From positions 495,607 to 559,606 of the forward strand of contig MNCI01038110.1 of the NCBI GenBank assembly GCA_015680685.1: a stretch of 64,000 nt of DNA, written 5' to 3'. The notes under the pieces were generated by a model, which did no database searches, was not told the DNA's origin, and was given only the letters and a program-made list of their open reading frames with translations. A program made the position numbers and the translations under genes. Of this stretch, positions 22,935 through 36,000 are shown one piece after another. Each line of letters starts with the position of its first letter. The stretch's first letter is position 1. Origin of the DNA: Gnetum montanum. Its lineage: Eukaryota; Streptophyta; Gnetopsida; Gnetales; Gnetaceae.

Positions 22935-25900
22935 CTGGGGGTGCCTCCTCCATAGGCCTCTTGAGTTTCTCTCTAGTTGCCCCTTCGGCCACCATGCATC
23001 TCATTTGGCATCCTGGACACTAGTAAGAAATGAATGGGGCTCATCATCATCAGTACTATTAGGAGACTCATACTACCTAACATCAAGATTCTTAGTAGTG
23101 TTGGATAATGTTTCATCTATCCCCTATGGTTGGTTCTAGGCTTGCACTATTGGATAGATGTGCTTTATCTAAGGCCTAGAAAGTTGTCTTGGATCTTGGA
23201 AAACCCATCATCCATTCTTATGCACCGCTAGAAACTTCAAAAACTTCTTTAGATAACCTATAAAGAATGGAAAGTGCATATGGATTATCTTAGAGGTATC
23301 AACATGAAGTCTAAGGATCTCCTCTTGAAGCCCAATAGCCTAATCAAATTTGATGCCCTCCATCAAGACCTTCTTAAAGGTTCATCCTTGTGATAGGATG
23401 ATTACCTTCTTTTGTGATAGTAGTTTGGGGAATGCATGAGACCTAAACAAAGGATATGATTCTTTTGCATTAGGGTTTATGAAGCTATGCATTGAAATTC
23501 TAGCATAGCCCATGTTAGCACAAAGCCACTCTAGAACTTCTTTTTAATGGCCTAATTCCCTTGCCATCCTAGTAGGAACCTTTGCCCTATTAGAAGGGAC
23601 ACCAAAAAAGTCACAAAAGAGGCTAGCACCTATGTTCATATTCACCTTAACACCTCAAATGTTGATACTAAAATGACCAAACTTTTCATTGAAGGAGTTG
23701 ATGACATGTAGCATCTCTATAGTGGGAATGGAAGGGATAGGTGCCATGAATACATTGAGAAAACCTACACATTGGATGATCACTTCAATGTATCCATGCA
23801 CCTTCCCCTTTAGCCACTCTTATGCTGCTACCACATTACCAAACTTTAGGATGAGGGTATCCCCATGATGTGAATGTGAATGTGGTATAATTACATCAGT
23901 TGAGGTGGAAGGTCGTATGAAGCAATAACCAAAGGTTAACATCAATATGAGCAATTTCAACAACAAAGAAAAGTAATAAAACATTTAGAACCATAAAAAA
24001 CTAGAAGGTATATGTTCACCTTTACTTTTCTTTTGTAGTGTGGAGGTTCCAACTACAGGGGTTCAATTTGTGCCATTGGCATCTAGCCACTAGCTATGCA
24101 TCATCCAATCATCTTTACACCTTTTTGTTTATGAGGTTAAACCTAGTGGCATATTCATCAAAGTCCCCTCTTAACTATTGATACATAGTAGTTTTGATTG
24201 AGGATTCTTGGTGAATTTTTCCAAAGTAATTTAAGCCACTACTAGGATTTAATCATTGATGATCAAGCCCTGATCATTGATCTTGTACCTACAAGAAGTT
24301 ATAACATCAATGAAGTTAGGTAAGGAAATCAAGCAAAAACCATAAAAGAATTACAATAACCATGTTTACCCTTGTAGAAAGTACATGATGCTAGGTAGGT
24401 TCTAGAAAAATGTATGGGCTCTATGTGCCACTATTAGAGAATTATTAGTATTATACTAACTATAATTTGGCATTGTCCAGATCTCTATAAGGTACTGTGA
24501 GCTCATGATATTTGTTGGTCTGCCTATAGTCTCAGGAAGTGTCCTGTCAGTAATGTACTTGGTAATCAAGCTAGATGCTCGAGGCAATAGGGTCTCCACA
24601 ATGACCCTCACTACATTCATGGACAAGTGTGACCATAGCATCACACTAAAATTCCTAAGGAGGTAGGCAAGGAAGTCCCTTGTCTTAGGCCAAGACTATA
24701 ATGAGAGCATCCTAAGACGCATGTCATATGGTGGGGTGTTGGTCTTGGGAAAAAAAATGTAGCACAAGATACCAACTAGCTTCACTATAATGAGGATAGG
24801 CCTTAAGAAGACCCTACATGAAATAAAACAAAAATATTATGCCCAATTAGAATTTCTTAACAAGTTTGAAAAATATTCTAGTCAGAGGTGAAATTAGCCT
24901 CTATAAAAAGATCTATGATGTTTATCTAAATTAGCTTAAGGAATTCTACAAAAAGGAATTATTAAAACCTTTGAAAGAAAAAAATTGTAACCTATTAGAA
25001 TTACTTAGCAAATTTAGACAAAACATCTAGTTAGAGGTGAAATTAGCCTATGTAAAAATCTCTAAGATGTTTATCTAAATTAGCCTAAGTAATTTCATAT
25101 GAAAACATTATTACAACATTGCATAACTTTACATCATGACCAATTGAAAATTTCTTAACAAATTTAGAAAAAAATTCCTAAGTTAGAGTTGAAATTAGCT
25201 TATGTAAAAAGCTCTTAGGTGTTTATCTAAATTAGCTTGAGAAATTTCATAAAAGCATTATTACCATATTTTATAGCTTTCATAGGAAAAATTTCATAGC
25301 CAAAAACTATGTATTAGTATAAACTATGCATGAATTTAGGAAATAGCATCTACATTATGCATAAATTTAGATAGAACAAGCATAAGTTTAGAAAAAATAT
25401 CTAAATTATGCAAAGCATGCATACATTTAGAAAAAGCATAATAAACTTAGAAAAAGACATGTAGCCATAATAAAAGCTTATTTAAAATAGAAAAAGATTT
25501 TACTCTTCTTGAAAAACAAAATTAAACATTAGTTTTTCATATTGACAAAAGAAAAACATAATTTATACATATCAACCACTTCTATGTACTAAAACTATGA
25601 TTTTTTTCCTTAATTTACACAACCATAGCTAAAAATTCGTAAAAAATTTGTTTTAAGTCCAATTGAAGTGATTCCACCTCAATTGGAAAGTTGAAGCCAA
25701 TGTCTATGTAGCCATGACCAAAAAATAACCAAAACTGTACTTTTTCCTTTAAAAAATTCACAAAATTTCATACAATTGCAAAAGTGGCACAAAAAACTAA
25801 AGTACGTGATGTAAGAAAAACAACCATAACTTCTTTGATTCAAGGTCAAATTAAATAAGAAAATATCCATAAGAAAGCTTAAATAAAGGGCTACAAGCCC

Positions 25901-26460
25901 ATATCCTTTAATGTTACAAATATGTAGTTTTTCTGCCAAGAAAAAATATAGAACTTTGATTGTTTTTCTATATCAAAATTTCAAAAATCTCAAAACCTAG
26001 ATTTCATATAGGCATGAAAATAGTTGAAATATCCAAAACCATTAAAATTTACATGAAAATAATGGGGTTGGATTTTTTAAAATTTTAATTTTAACAAATC
26101 ATAAGGTCTAGATCTAAAGAAACTAGCCACACCCCAAGAATTTGAGAGGAAAACATCAAACAACAAGCCCTATTTTCAAAATCAAATCTACAAAAGCTAA
26201 AGCAATGAAACAACTATAGATCTACATGGGAGCAGCAAAAATAGGAGATGAGATTTCATGAAAATTCCATTTTAATCCCACAATTAAAGTAGAAAATTCC
26301 CTCAACACCTAGGAACTAAAAAACTAGAAAAACCATAGCAAATAAAGGCAGAAATAAGTAGAATTGCCTACCTTGGAGTAGCAATAGAAGAAGCTTGGAT
26401 GGAGATAGACTTGGGAACTTCTTCTAACTCTTGAGCACATTCATCCATCCTCTTTATCAT
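22935..26460 (-). pseudogene. Antisense spliced gene, copy D-type (divergent)
   Basis: Minus-strand exons: exon 1 26460-26372 (start MIKRMDECAQELEE, donor GTAGGC), exon 2 24813-24370 (444 bases), exon 3 24298-24020, exon 4 somewhere in about 23900-23200. Exon 1/2 joins in phase 2 as in copies B and C. Exon 2 shows ILIIVKLVGILCYI, then RDFLAYLLRNFSVMLWSHLS, the same block as IWSHL in the others. Exon 4 has the FF-GVP-like block (near 23600) that is FFGIPV in copy B. Intron 1 is about 1.55 kb and A/T-rich. Stops are many. The next feature on its 3' side is a minus LTR, so its host element and relative orientation are unclear. Confidence 0.55.
24821..26365. other. A/T-rich intron 1 of the divergent antisense gene copy
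   Basis: Repeats of AAATTAGCCTATGTAAAAA-like units with TCTAAGATGTTTATCTAAAT between about 24890 and 25250, then A-rich simple sequence. No gene seen. Confidence 0.55.
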
Positions 26461-26559
26461 GGGAATTTTTCTCTTTCACCCTCATTGCTTGGGTTCCATG
26501 GCAAGTTCAACACTAAGGATGATGGAGATTAAGAGAAGATAGGAGTTCTACATTGGCTG

Positions 26560-28004
26560 TGAAACACCACAAAATTCTAAACTTAGTACTTCTCCAACAA
26601 GAATTGAGCTAAAATCATGATGCTCCCACCATGACTAAAGCTTGATGGCCTCACGGATAGCTTCAAACGGAGTCAAACTGAGCAAGAAATGGTTCCCCGG
26701 GATCCACAGTAGACTACGGCAACATCGGGCGTCAAACCCTGCAAAATTTTGGTCTCAAAATACTTGGTTTTCACTGAGTATGTAGCATGCACGCCCAGCG
26801 TGCACGACCAGCATATATGCCCAGCGTGCACGCCTAGCGTGTGACTTTAAAGACTACCTGAAATAAGCACTCCAGAGCAAGATTTTCATAAGGCATCAAC
26901 TCTCAGAGATAGGGCAATTGTTAGGTGTCATCATGGGCTCAAGAAAATTGGGTTTTGACCTCGAAATCATGCACTTTAGGGTTCACACACTGAGCATGTA
27001 CATCCTACACGCCCAGTGTGTATGCCTAGCATGTACGCCTGGCATGCACCATCCAGTGTGTAGCATAGCATATATTAGTGGAACTTTTCAGAACCATGTT
27101 AGATCAGTCCACCTGAGCTGAATATCCACAAGCAGCATTCTCGTAAAATCCGAGCTCAAACCTGAGGGCCGAATTGGATACTTCCTATTGTAACAGTAGT
27201 TTGTAAAGATGAATTCTTTTGTTTTAGTCAAGTCTATATGCTGAGTTCACACGCCCAGCATGTACACGCTGGAGTGCAGTGACACACGTTGGCATGCAAC
27301 ACGCTACATAGTTGTAATATTCTTTGCATTTGGGCAACGTAGCCACCTATCATCAAACCTAAAATTCCCATCCACGACCACTCATACCTTTCCAGATCCG
27401 AATCTAGTGCTCAAAAACCTCATAAAAATTCCAATTTTTCACTAAATCGGGGTCGGAAATTTTGAGACAAAGACACAAGAAAAATGGAACCTTGAAAACA
27501 CTAAGCAAGTGAGAGCAAGAACCCCCATACGCTGGACTTCGATTCTGCATGCTAAGCATACAGCCTTCACGTTGTGCTTGCAGTTTGAATTAGCACACCA
27601 TCATCTTCCAGCATCCATCAGGGCCTTTCGTCTGGCTTGTGTCAAATCTACGACTGCGTCTCGACCGGTACACTATAATTCTCATCTTGCAATAAAGTTA
27701 CTTTGTTTCTGCTTGAAATTTATCACATTTTTTTGTTTATTCTGGTTCATTTCTTTTGTTTACATTAATGAAAATTTACACTTTGTATTTACATTAATCA
27801 CGTTGTTTACACATAACCCAGCGTATTGCATATTGGCATACATTGGAAAAATCCTTGTCTGATCGACGTGCAGACCACCCAAGGTACTCTACCTTCATTT
27901 TTCCCAGCTCGTCCTCAAGCGAAGGTAGGGTCTTCTGTGCTCATCCATAAATCATGCAGTACTCATCCCATTCTAGCCTTGCATGGACGATTTCAGACAG
28001 TATA
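26560..28004 (+). repeat. 5' LTR of element B
   Basis: TGAAACACCAC to GTATA (terminal CA now TA; 3' LTR has CA). U3 contains GCACGCCCAGCGTGCACGAC-type inverted units (26790-27070). A weak TATA region (CATAAAAATT) is near 27420. Alignable along its length with 43148-44852 apart from indels. Confidence 0.88.
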
Positions 28005-28009
28005 GAAAA

Positions 28010-28030
28010 TGGCGCTAGAAGAAGGGCCTG
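28010..28030 (+). other. Primer binding site, element B
   Basis: TGGCGCTAGAAGAAGGGCCT begins 5 bases after the LTR. Same start as in the C subfamily (17700). tRNA identity not determined. Confidence 0.65.
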
Positions 28031-28134
28031 AAACTGCTTAAATCTAATCTAATCTCATATGCCTGCCCCCTGTGCTTCTCATCTACTACCCTATTTTCTC
28101 ACATTTATGTTGCCCTATTCTGCAACATTCTCAG

Positions 28135-28395
28135 TTGTCTACACGTTGTCTAGTTTCTGCATGTTATGGACTCTGTCTACACACTACCTAGTTTCTACAT
28201 GCTATGGACTCTGTCTACATGCTGACTAGTTCCTGCACGTTGTGGACTCTATCTACAAGCTAACTAGTTCCTATATGTTGTAGACTTTGTCTACACGCTA
28301 ACTAGTTCCTGCATGCTGTGGACTCTGTCTACATGCTATGATTAGTCCCTTCACATTCACAATAGTGCCTGTACACTGTACGCCGAGAACTCTGT
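28135..28395 (+). repeat. 38-base tandem array in the leader of element B
   Basis: Units such as TCTACACGTTGTCTAGTTTC followed by TGCATGTTATGGACTCTG, about five copies. Element D has different arrays in the same leader position (56080-56812). Confidence 0.85.
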
Positions 28396-28460
28396 TCATA
28401 CTTTTGCACTTAACCAAATTCTCATCTACATAAACTTCCTATGTTTAGGACCTTTTTACC

Positions 28461-30459
28461 ATGAATACCACCAATACCAATGTTTCAACCAAGTTCATTC
28501 TAGATACCGTGGACCCCATGATGATGTTGATGCCCGCTATGCAACCCATAGGGACCCACAGTGAGGTTAATCCTTGGGGAGGACCCCCACCGATCCCTCA
28601 GACTGCAAGGGAAGAATCCATCATTCAACGTTATCACAGAGGAATAATATAATTTTATATGCATAAAAATCCAAGCCAGCATAGTAGTGGACCAAACTGA
28701 AATGGAGGCTAAGAGACAATATGAACTATTTCATAGGGGAGGACATGAGTTCATCCCTTCCTTGTATGACATCATCCCTCTTCCAGAGCACTACTTTGAA
28801 CTTATCTCACAGCTCCTCCTAGTTAAGAATCAGTCTTCAAACCAGTCTATGGAAAATCCTCAATTGGAAGAAGAGGATGAATTTGTAGCTCAGTCCAAAC
28901 ATGAAGATTCATACCATACCCTCAGCCCACAAACTTACGCGAACCCATTGTTTCAACCATTCACGGAGGAAACTACATCCCTCCAGTCATGTAAAATCAC
29001 CCAAGCACATGTGCCTCAACAAGAAGCATCCACGCTTATTCCCACTCCCCCAGTGACCGATACCCAACTCAATATACCCCTCTCCACTATTCCTCCTGTT
29101 GCCACATTATCCCACATCTTGCAAATACAACCCCAACAACAACCCTCGCAAACCAATGTAGGAGCAACCTTCCCACCCCGAGTGATCAGGATGCCATATG
29201 TGATACCTACTTCTACATCTGCCCACTATATAGCACAGATCCAAACCCAAAGAACACCCTTCATCACTTCCACTCAACAAGTCTAGGGTGTTCCCTCATA
29301 AATCATGACTGGACAGTGGGCTGGGACTGGTACACAAGCACATCAACCCTCTAACTACAACGTATCACCTCCTACAATTCCACCTATGAAGATCCCTCAA
29401 GTACAGCAACAACAACCCTTCCCTTATAGTATGCCACCCTTAGCAGCACCTACCATGAATGTTCCACAAGCCCAACCTCCAACCACTCAACTTTCCTCTT
29501 TCCCGCCCACTATACAACAATCTAACTTGTATACTACACCACATAATCAATCTGCCATCTCACCTAATGCCCAAGACTGGGCTAAAGCCAAGAAATTGAT
29601 GCAAGAACTAACTGACAAGGTGAAGCACCTCAAAACAACTACCAACTAAGAGCTTAAGATAGTGGATTTCTATCAAGATGACCCTATCAGCTCTTCAGTT
29701 CCACCTCTAACGTTACCTAAGGGTGTTTCCTTACCCATGTTGACTAAATACAATGGGGAGACAGACCCCAATGCCCATCTTATAATGTTTAGATTAGAAT
29801 GCGTGTTACTTTAGGCATGGCCTCATGCCATCTTGCGAGTGTTCCCCATGTCCCTCACAGGGAGAGCACTTGACTGGTATCGGGCTTTGCCCTAAAACTC
29901 AATATTTTCTTTAGAAGATTTATTACACCAGTTCGTTACCAGGTTCAAGTATAACTTGAAGCCTGAAGCAACACTTGACAACCTGATATAGGTCAAGCAA
30001 GCACTGCTTGAACCTATTCAAAAATTTATTCAATAGTGGAGTGCTACCCTCAATGAGCTCCATGAGCCAGTCCTGGAGACTTATCTCCTCACTATTCTAA
30101 AGGAGGCAGCAATCCAAAGACATGATCGATTCTGACAGTTGGTCAAGAACCCAAGCTTGGTAATTCCAAATGAGCCTCTAGTTCCAAGGGGCTTTAGAAT
30201 GGACCTCTTTTGTGATTATCATCAACGTAATGGGCATGGCACTGATTATTGTTTCACTCTAAAACAAGATATTCAACGGATGATCAATGGAGATGAGATC
30301 ATTTTTGATGAGACCAACTTGGTCAAACCACAAAACTAGGCCATGGGCATATATAAGGATCCTCTAAATACCAAGGAAGCTCCATACGTAATTAACACTA
30401 TCCACTTAGACAACAAACAAGAAGCACCTAGGATTAACACCATTTACTTAGATAATGAA
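28461..30459 (+). pseudogene. gag: Element B gag (broken)
   Basis: Structural protein that packages element RNA. Start MNTTNTNVSTKFIL. A TAA at about 28650 and a frameshift lead into EMEAKRQYELFHRGGHEFIP (28696). A Pro/Gln-rich middle (28950-29560) precedes a capsid-like part with KYNGETDPNAH, TGRALDWY and FVTRFKYNLKPEAT (29740-29960). Compared with element D, a stretch of several hundred bases is missing after TILKEA (about 30105), joining directly to RHDRF. The C-terminal motif YHQRNGHGTDYCFTLKQDIQ (30217-30276) is the Tat-type CHHC-like region, with the first Cys just upstream. Several stops, mainly TAG and TAA. Confidence 0.85.
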
Positions 30460-31002
30460 CAATAGATGCCTACGAGACCCTTTTTAGTTCGTATTTCTCC
30501 TACTGCACAAATGCCCGCACCTCAACCATCATACTCTCCATGTGACCCGCCCACCTGGAAAAGACCCTATGTCATACAGATACCCCCCACGGTGGCAGCC
30601 TCTACCATACCACCAAAATCATATGTGGTGCATGTACCTCCCGCCGCTACTATAGCAAACACAAGACGTCCTACCCAGCCCACCCCCTATGTATTCTAGG
30701 TGTTACCTGCGGTTGCAACTATGGAGGCACAACCCCCAACTAGGCCTACTCCATGCATTGTCAGGATACCCAAACATCCTGATAACCACCAACTTTCCAC
30801 TCTTCAAGCATAGAATAAATCGACCCCATATGTCATTAGGGTGCCCGGGCAGCCTGACACTCAACCACCTTTGACCATCCAATTGCAACCCCATCCTACT
30901 CCATACGTCATACGGCTTCCAAAGAAACTAGATATTTAGAAACCAAATGTTCCCCCGTGCCACACGGGGGAACACCTAGCAGATAGGCTCACAAGGGAAC
31001 GA
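30460..31002 (+). pseudogene. Element B linker with repeated KPYVIRVPP motif
   Basis: Between gag and protease the frame repeats a short block: RPFLVRISP, RPYVIQIPP, KSYVVHVPP, TPYVIRVPG and so on, separated by Pro/Thr/Gln-rich spacers. Elements D (53358-53700, minus) and E (57168-57428) keep the same block. It probably acts as a flexible or binding linker in the Gag-Pro polyprotein; its function is unknown. Confidence 0.7.
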
Positions 31003-32286
31003 TTGGAGAAAGAACATCAATGGCTTGCCTTAGGACCCCCCAAGCCTACTCCATTAAGCGCAATACCCATGGCATCGCCTACTAATGAACCGAATACGAG
31101 CTATAAGGGAGAATCATCAGGAATACATGATGCATCTAAATCAACAGTCACGAAAGAAAACGTCAAACCAGCTACACATGAGATAAAACAGTTGGGCCCA
31201 ATGGACCAAGTAATCATTAACAAACATACACCTAATAGTAAATATTTAGCAACAACCCTAACACAGGTCACGTGGGCACTTAAACAAAAAAATACTTTAC
31301 TAAGCCTATATGACCTGATGTTAGCTTCTCAAACTCATCGCGAAGCCCTAGTACACATGTTAACATCAATCCCAGTAAGCGAAAACTTACCCATAGATGA
31401 GCCTTCCATACATGTGGTAATGTCTAAAAGACAAGGATTCAAACCCAAATCATTAAGCTTTCACCCCGAAAACATTAAGGTCAACAAGCAAACCAGAGAT
31501 GTCACCCACGCACCTATGTTCATAACGATACAAGTAAATCAATTCAAAATACATCAGGTGCATGTAGATGACGGAGCTACCACAAATGTAATACCCTACC
31601 CCATCGTCGAACAATTAGGGCTCACAAAATCAATTAAACCAACCTCCACCACATGTTTAAAATCATTTAGTGGATCACGCATAGTAGTAAAAGGCACCAT
31701 AGCCTTAGACTTTATAGCAGGGGATCGATTCCCCACATCTGCTAACTTTGTTATCATCGACAAAATGCTAGGGTTCAATTTAATATTAGGAAGACCCTAG
31801 CTAGCACAACTCAAAGCAGTCTCTTCCCCCATACACCAAGAGATTCACCTACTTTACAAAGATGGTCAAATCATTATACACGGAGACGCTGCTACGTCTA
31901 CCATCTCGTCACATATAGGTGCAGACCAAGGTTCGATGGTTAAGTTTGAAGAGCCTAAACAGGATGACACAAATGAAAAAAAAAGTTGCACACAACCAGT
32001 AAAAACTGATCCATTAGACATAAATGAAACTCTACCCAACATAGAAACACCTGGACTTGAAACTATACATACACCGCCTAACCTATAAACTACAACAAAC
32101 ATCGAAACTGCTGGACACACGGAAACACTAGAAGACGCCAACATAGAGCCCGTTCCATCAGATGTCCCTTGGGCTGAATTACCGTTCAACGTGATCAGTG
32201 AAGGGGACACTGAGTACAGAATCACACCTATCGGCATCACTCCTAACATTAAACTAAGAAAAATCAAAAAATTGCTAAACCACTAA
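31003..32286 (+). pseudogene. pro: Element B protease (aspartic), nearly open
   Basis: Processes the polyprotein. Open from 31003 to a TAG at 31798 (GRP-stop; element E has Trp there), then to TAA at 32284 with one more stop at 32086. The active-site stretch is HVDDGATTNVIP at 31557-31592, followed by FSGSRIVVKGTI, DFIAGDRFPTSANFVI and LGFNLILGRP, a retropepsin-like order. The tail is acidic and ends LRKIKKLLNH. D-D-G replaces the common D-(S/T)-G in all three copies of this window. Confidence 0.85.
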
Positions 32287-32289
32287 ACT

Positions 32290-32560
32290 ACATACTTTGT
32301 CCGAAATGACGTTAACCTACCACATGTCTACAACAACATAAAATTAGCCATGGCTAGAAATGGCTGGGTTACCAAGGAACCCACCAGTATCATTTGAAAC
32401 TTCCCTTGTTTACATATGGCCTGAAATGGCCTTAAACTAGTACATGGGGCCCGGAATGGCTTTAAACTAGAACATCAAGACTACAGTCCATCATGACTTT
32501 AAACTGACACACATGTGCCCATGGCCCGAAATGGCCTTAAACTAGAACATTTTCTTACAT
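32290..32560 (+). repeat. Post-protease boundary repeats, element B
   Basis: Five or more units built on CCCGAAATGGCCTTAAACTA. The same series follows the protease in D (51716-51990, minus) and E (58805-58875). Confidence 0.85.
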
Positions 32561-33068
32561 TTCATTTCTCTCAATTCAAATTATTCTTACCCTATTGCAT
32601 TGTTACATTATTAGCCGTAGTTTTCCTTCATATTCCCCTTTTTTACATAATTATGCTCCTACTCCTGTTCCTACTTTGTGCATTACACTTAAAAAACAAA
32701 ATGGACAAAAACATTTCACATTGTTGCATCGTGTTTACATTCAAGCCCAAAATATTTTCACCTTAAATTTATGCTTGGCAGTGTTCAAATAAACTTAAAA
32801 TTCAAGCAAAAAAAGCAATAATAGAAAACTCAATTAAGAAAAAAATATAAATGTATCAACATCAAATTACAACTTAGTGCAATGTCCCCACACGATACAT
32901 AGATCGCATACATGATCATTTCACAACAAACAAAAAATATATTCATATACCAATAGACAATTACAGCGGTTAACCGATTCCATCCATCAGTTCATATACA
33001 ATCCAAACCAAAACATTCTATTTGCAACTCATGTAAAAACATGAGCAATGATGATACCAAATTGAAAA
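32561..33068. other. A/T-rich spacer downstream of the antisense gene
   Basis: No gene seen. On the minus strand it follows the antisense stop codon and would hold that gene's 3' UTR; no poly(A) signal stands out. Confidence 0.45.
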
Positions 33069-36000
33069 CTAAGCATCAGGATTGGGAGGGGTGTCCCCCT
33101 CAGACACCCCAACACCATGGGTCCCTGCTCTGTTGGGGCCACCTTCTTGACCATCGTCGTCACCCTGACCCTACGAAAAGGTAAAAGAAAATAATTAACA
33201 CATTAACATAAAAGGAAAAGAGAAGAATTCCAAAAGCAAAATTCATGAGTTTAAAATGACTTACTGAAGAAGATCATCCTAGACCGAATTCCAACCGATG
33301 AAGGATTTCTTCCTTAGAGATGCTTGCCCAGTAAGTCCCATCAAGGCCCAGATCAACATTAGCCAAAGCCTTCCCTTTTTGCACCGTAGATCAAGTGGGA
33401 TGTTTCAAAGGAAACTCGCCCATAGAAACCTCCCCAGAAGCTGTGGTGATTACCCTCTTGGGCAATTCCATCTCCACCATAGTATGCTTAGCAAACGCAT
33501 CAAATGAAGAGCGCAGGCCTAAACCCTCAAAAAACATCTCCACCTAACGCTTTTCTATAGATACCTCCTTTAACGATTTTTTATAATGATACTTATGGGT
33601 CTTTTCATCTTCACCCCATTTTTTCACCTTAGAAGCGAAATCCTTCCAATCTTGACATTTGAGGTTCAGTAAATCTATTTGTGCCTTACACTCTACTAGC
33701 TCATGAGTCAATGATACTTGGCAATTCAATAAATTCGAATATCTGTTATAAGTAATTTCGGAATTTTTCCAAGAACGATCACCTATTAACCTTATCGAGG
33801 CGAACTCATAGCGCAATTTGAGATCATCCCATTCTACTGATAGCTTGGAAACCTCTTTTTCTCCCACCTAAATCTGCAACCATAGCCTCTCGATGGAGCG
33901 TCTACAGGTCCAAAGAGACTTGGTGTTCTGCACAACGCATTCTGCCACTTCATCATAGATTTGTTGGGGTACTTGCTCAATCTCTAGTGGTAGTGCAGTC
34001 AAACTATCAATACATGTGGCCTCAGATCGATCCCACTTTACCTTGGTCCATATCCACGTGAGACGAACCTGCATTAGACATCAGATAGTGAAAACAAATG
34101 TGAAAAACCGAAGGATTTGAAACGCTTAAAATATATGTACCTATTTTAGGATGAGCTTGCTGGATGCGATCAACTACCTCATCAACGACACCAGTTATAA
34201 AATCCATTTTACTTGGCATTTCGATCCAAGTAAATGGTTCATGCGTAGGAGATGGGTTAACATCGGTGGTCGTTTCTATGGGAGCCTTCATCATAGGAAC
34301 TTCTAAATGAATGTTAAGAACCGTCCTAGTCTCAACATTTTTTCCTAGAAACAAAAAAAACACATAAAACTAAAACTTCAAATAATGAGAAGTACAATTC
34401 AAAAGGCAAATAAACATAATATGGTGAATATACCAAAATCTCTGTCTTCCTCTTGATTCGTAGGATTGCCAAGGTCTAGTCTCCCTTCGAAGAAACCATC
34501 AAACATCTCATTGACTCCATCCTGATCATCAATGTTACCCTCTTCTATGCTATCTCCCTCCCAATATTTTGTTCCTCTCGTCTCATCCCTACCCGTTTCG
34601 TCCTCCTTATTTAAGTTCGTTGAGACCTCTTCCTCCTCAATGATCGGTGCTAATCTCTCTTTTCTTACTTCAGAAGTCAACTCTAATGGCATTCATAAGT
34701 TCAACATTGGTTTTGTATAAACAGCCTAAAAAAAGTAAAAATAATGATGACGATGATAAAACAAGGACAAATCAGTGAATCAAGCTTACCTCGTATAGGC
34801 ATCTTAAACCATATACGTTTCACCATTGGCTCATCTGTAGTTAGAGCAACCTCTCTAGGATGTTCACGCTTCTGAAATTTCAATTTTGCTTTCCCAATCA
34901 TTTCCTGGATCACCCGATCAGCTCTCCTAGCAATATAGGGCACATTATCTGGTTCCAACCCTACGCTATCACATGTATGAATTGAATAACCAGATGACCC
35001 CTCCATTGTGACAGAAACTGATTCATCAATCCCCTCAGGAGCATCTTAAGATTTGGCCACCTCAAATAAGTGGTGAATCCACAAGAAAGATAGTTGGTGG
35101 TGATCCCTTAACACATACTTGTTATTCGCACGAACAACTAAAAATTCAGCTAGCTAGCGTAAGTAATCAGCAAAGAATGCAAAGGTGAAATGGGATTGCA
35201 TCTCAATATTTGAACGTAACCTCACTATCTCCCCGTGGAACCCCGAAAGCAAAAACTAGGCCCAGTTATAACGTACCCCAGTCTCTAAAATAGTGCACAT
35301 GATACGCATAGGTTCTACCCCAAGAGTTTTTACTTGAGACAGAGATTTCGGAAACACCCGCACTCTAAACAAGGGATACAACTCATTAACTTCTGCCACT
35401 TTCGATTTCCTCTACATAGGGAATCCCTTAGAGCCTTTAAGAACACCCAACCAGTCCTCTAATTCATGAACCACATGGATCTCCTTCTACGCTCTATCCA
35501 AAATCCCTTTAGTCCTAGCTACTGGTATACCAAAGAAGTCTGAAAAGAACTCCTCCGATAGATGGAAAACCACTCTGACACCCTTGATGTGAGTGCTATA
35601 GCAGGTAACAAAATCATCGAAAGAATCAACGATTCCAATCATCTCCATCACAGAAACATCAGGGCTCAAAGCAGTAAACAAATCCATGAGGCCTGGATCA
35701 CTCAAACAACTGATGATATGTGGCAGTGCCTTAGTATGTAACCATTGTTGTGCATCACTAATTTCCCCAAATTTCATAGACAAAGTGCTCTCAGTTTGCT
35801 CGGTTGTGACAGTGGCTCCACCAAGGGGGACATCCATTGTATGCACAAGATAACCCCATGGAGTCAACATAACCAATGATGTAGCAGAACAAGCAAACAG
35901 AGGTATCAAAAATACCCTTACTTACCATCAGTCGATGGGTTCAGATCGCTAGGATCCAAATCAGCATCACGTGGAAAAACTAGCCCATTATGAGACCAAT

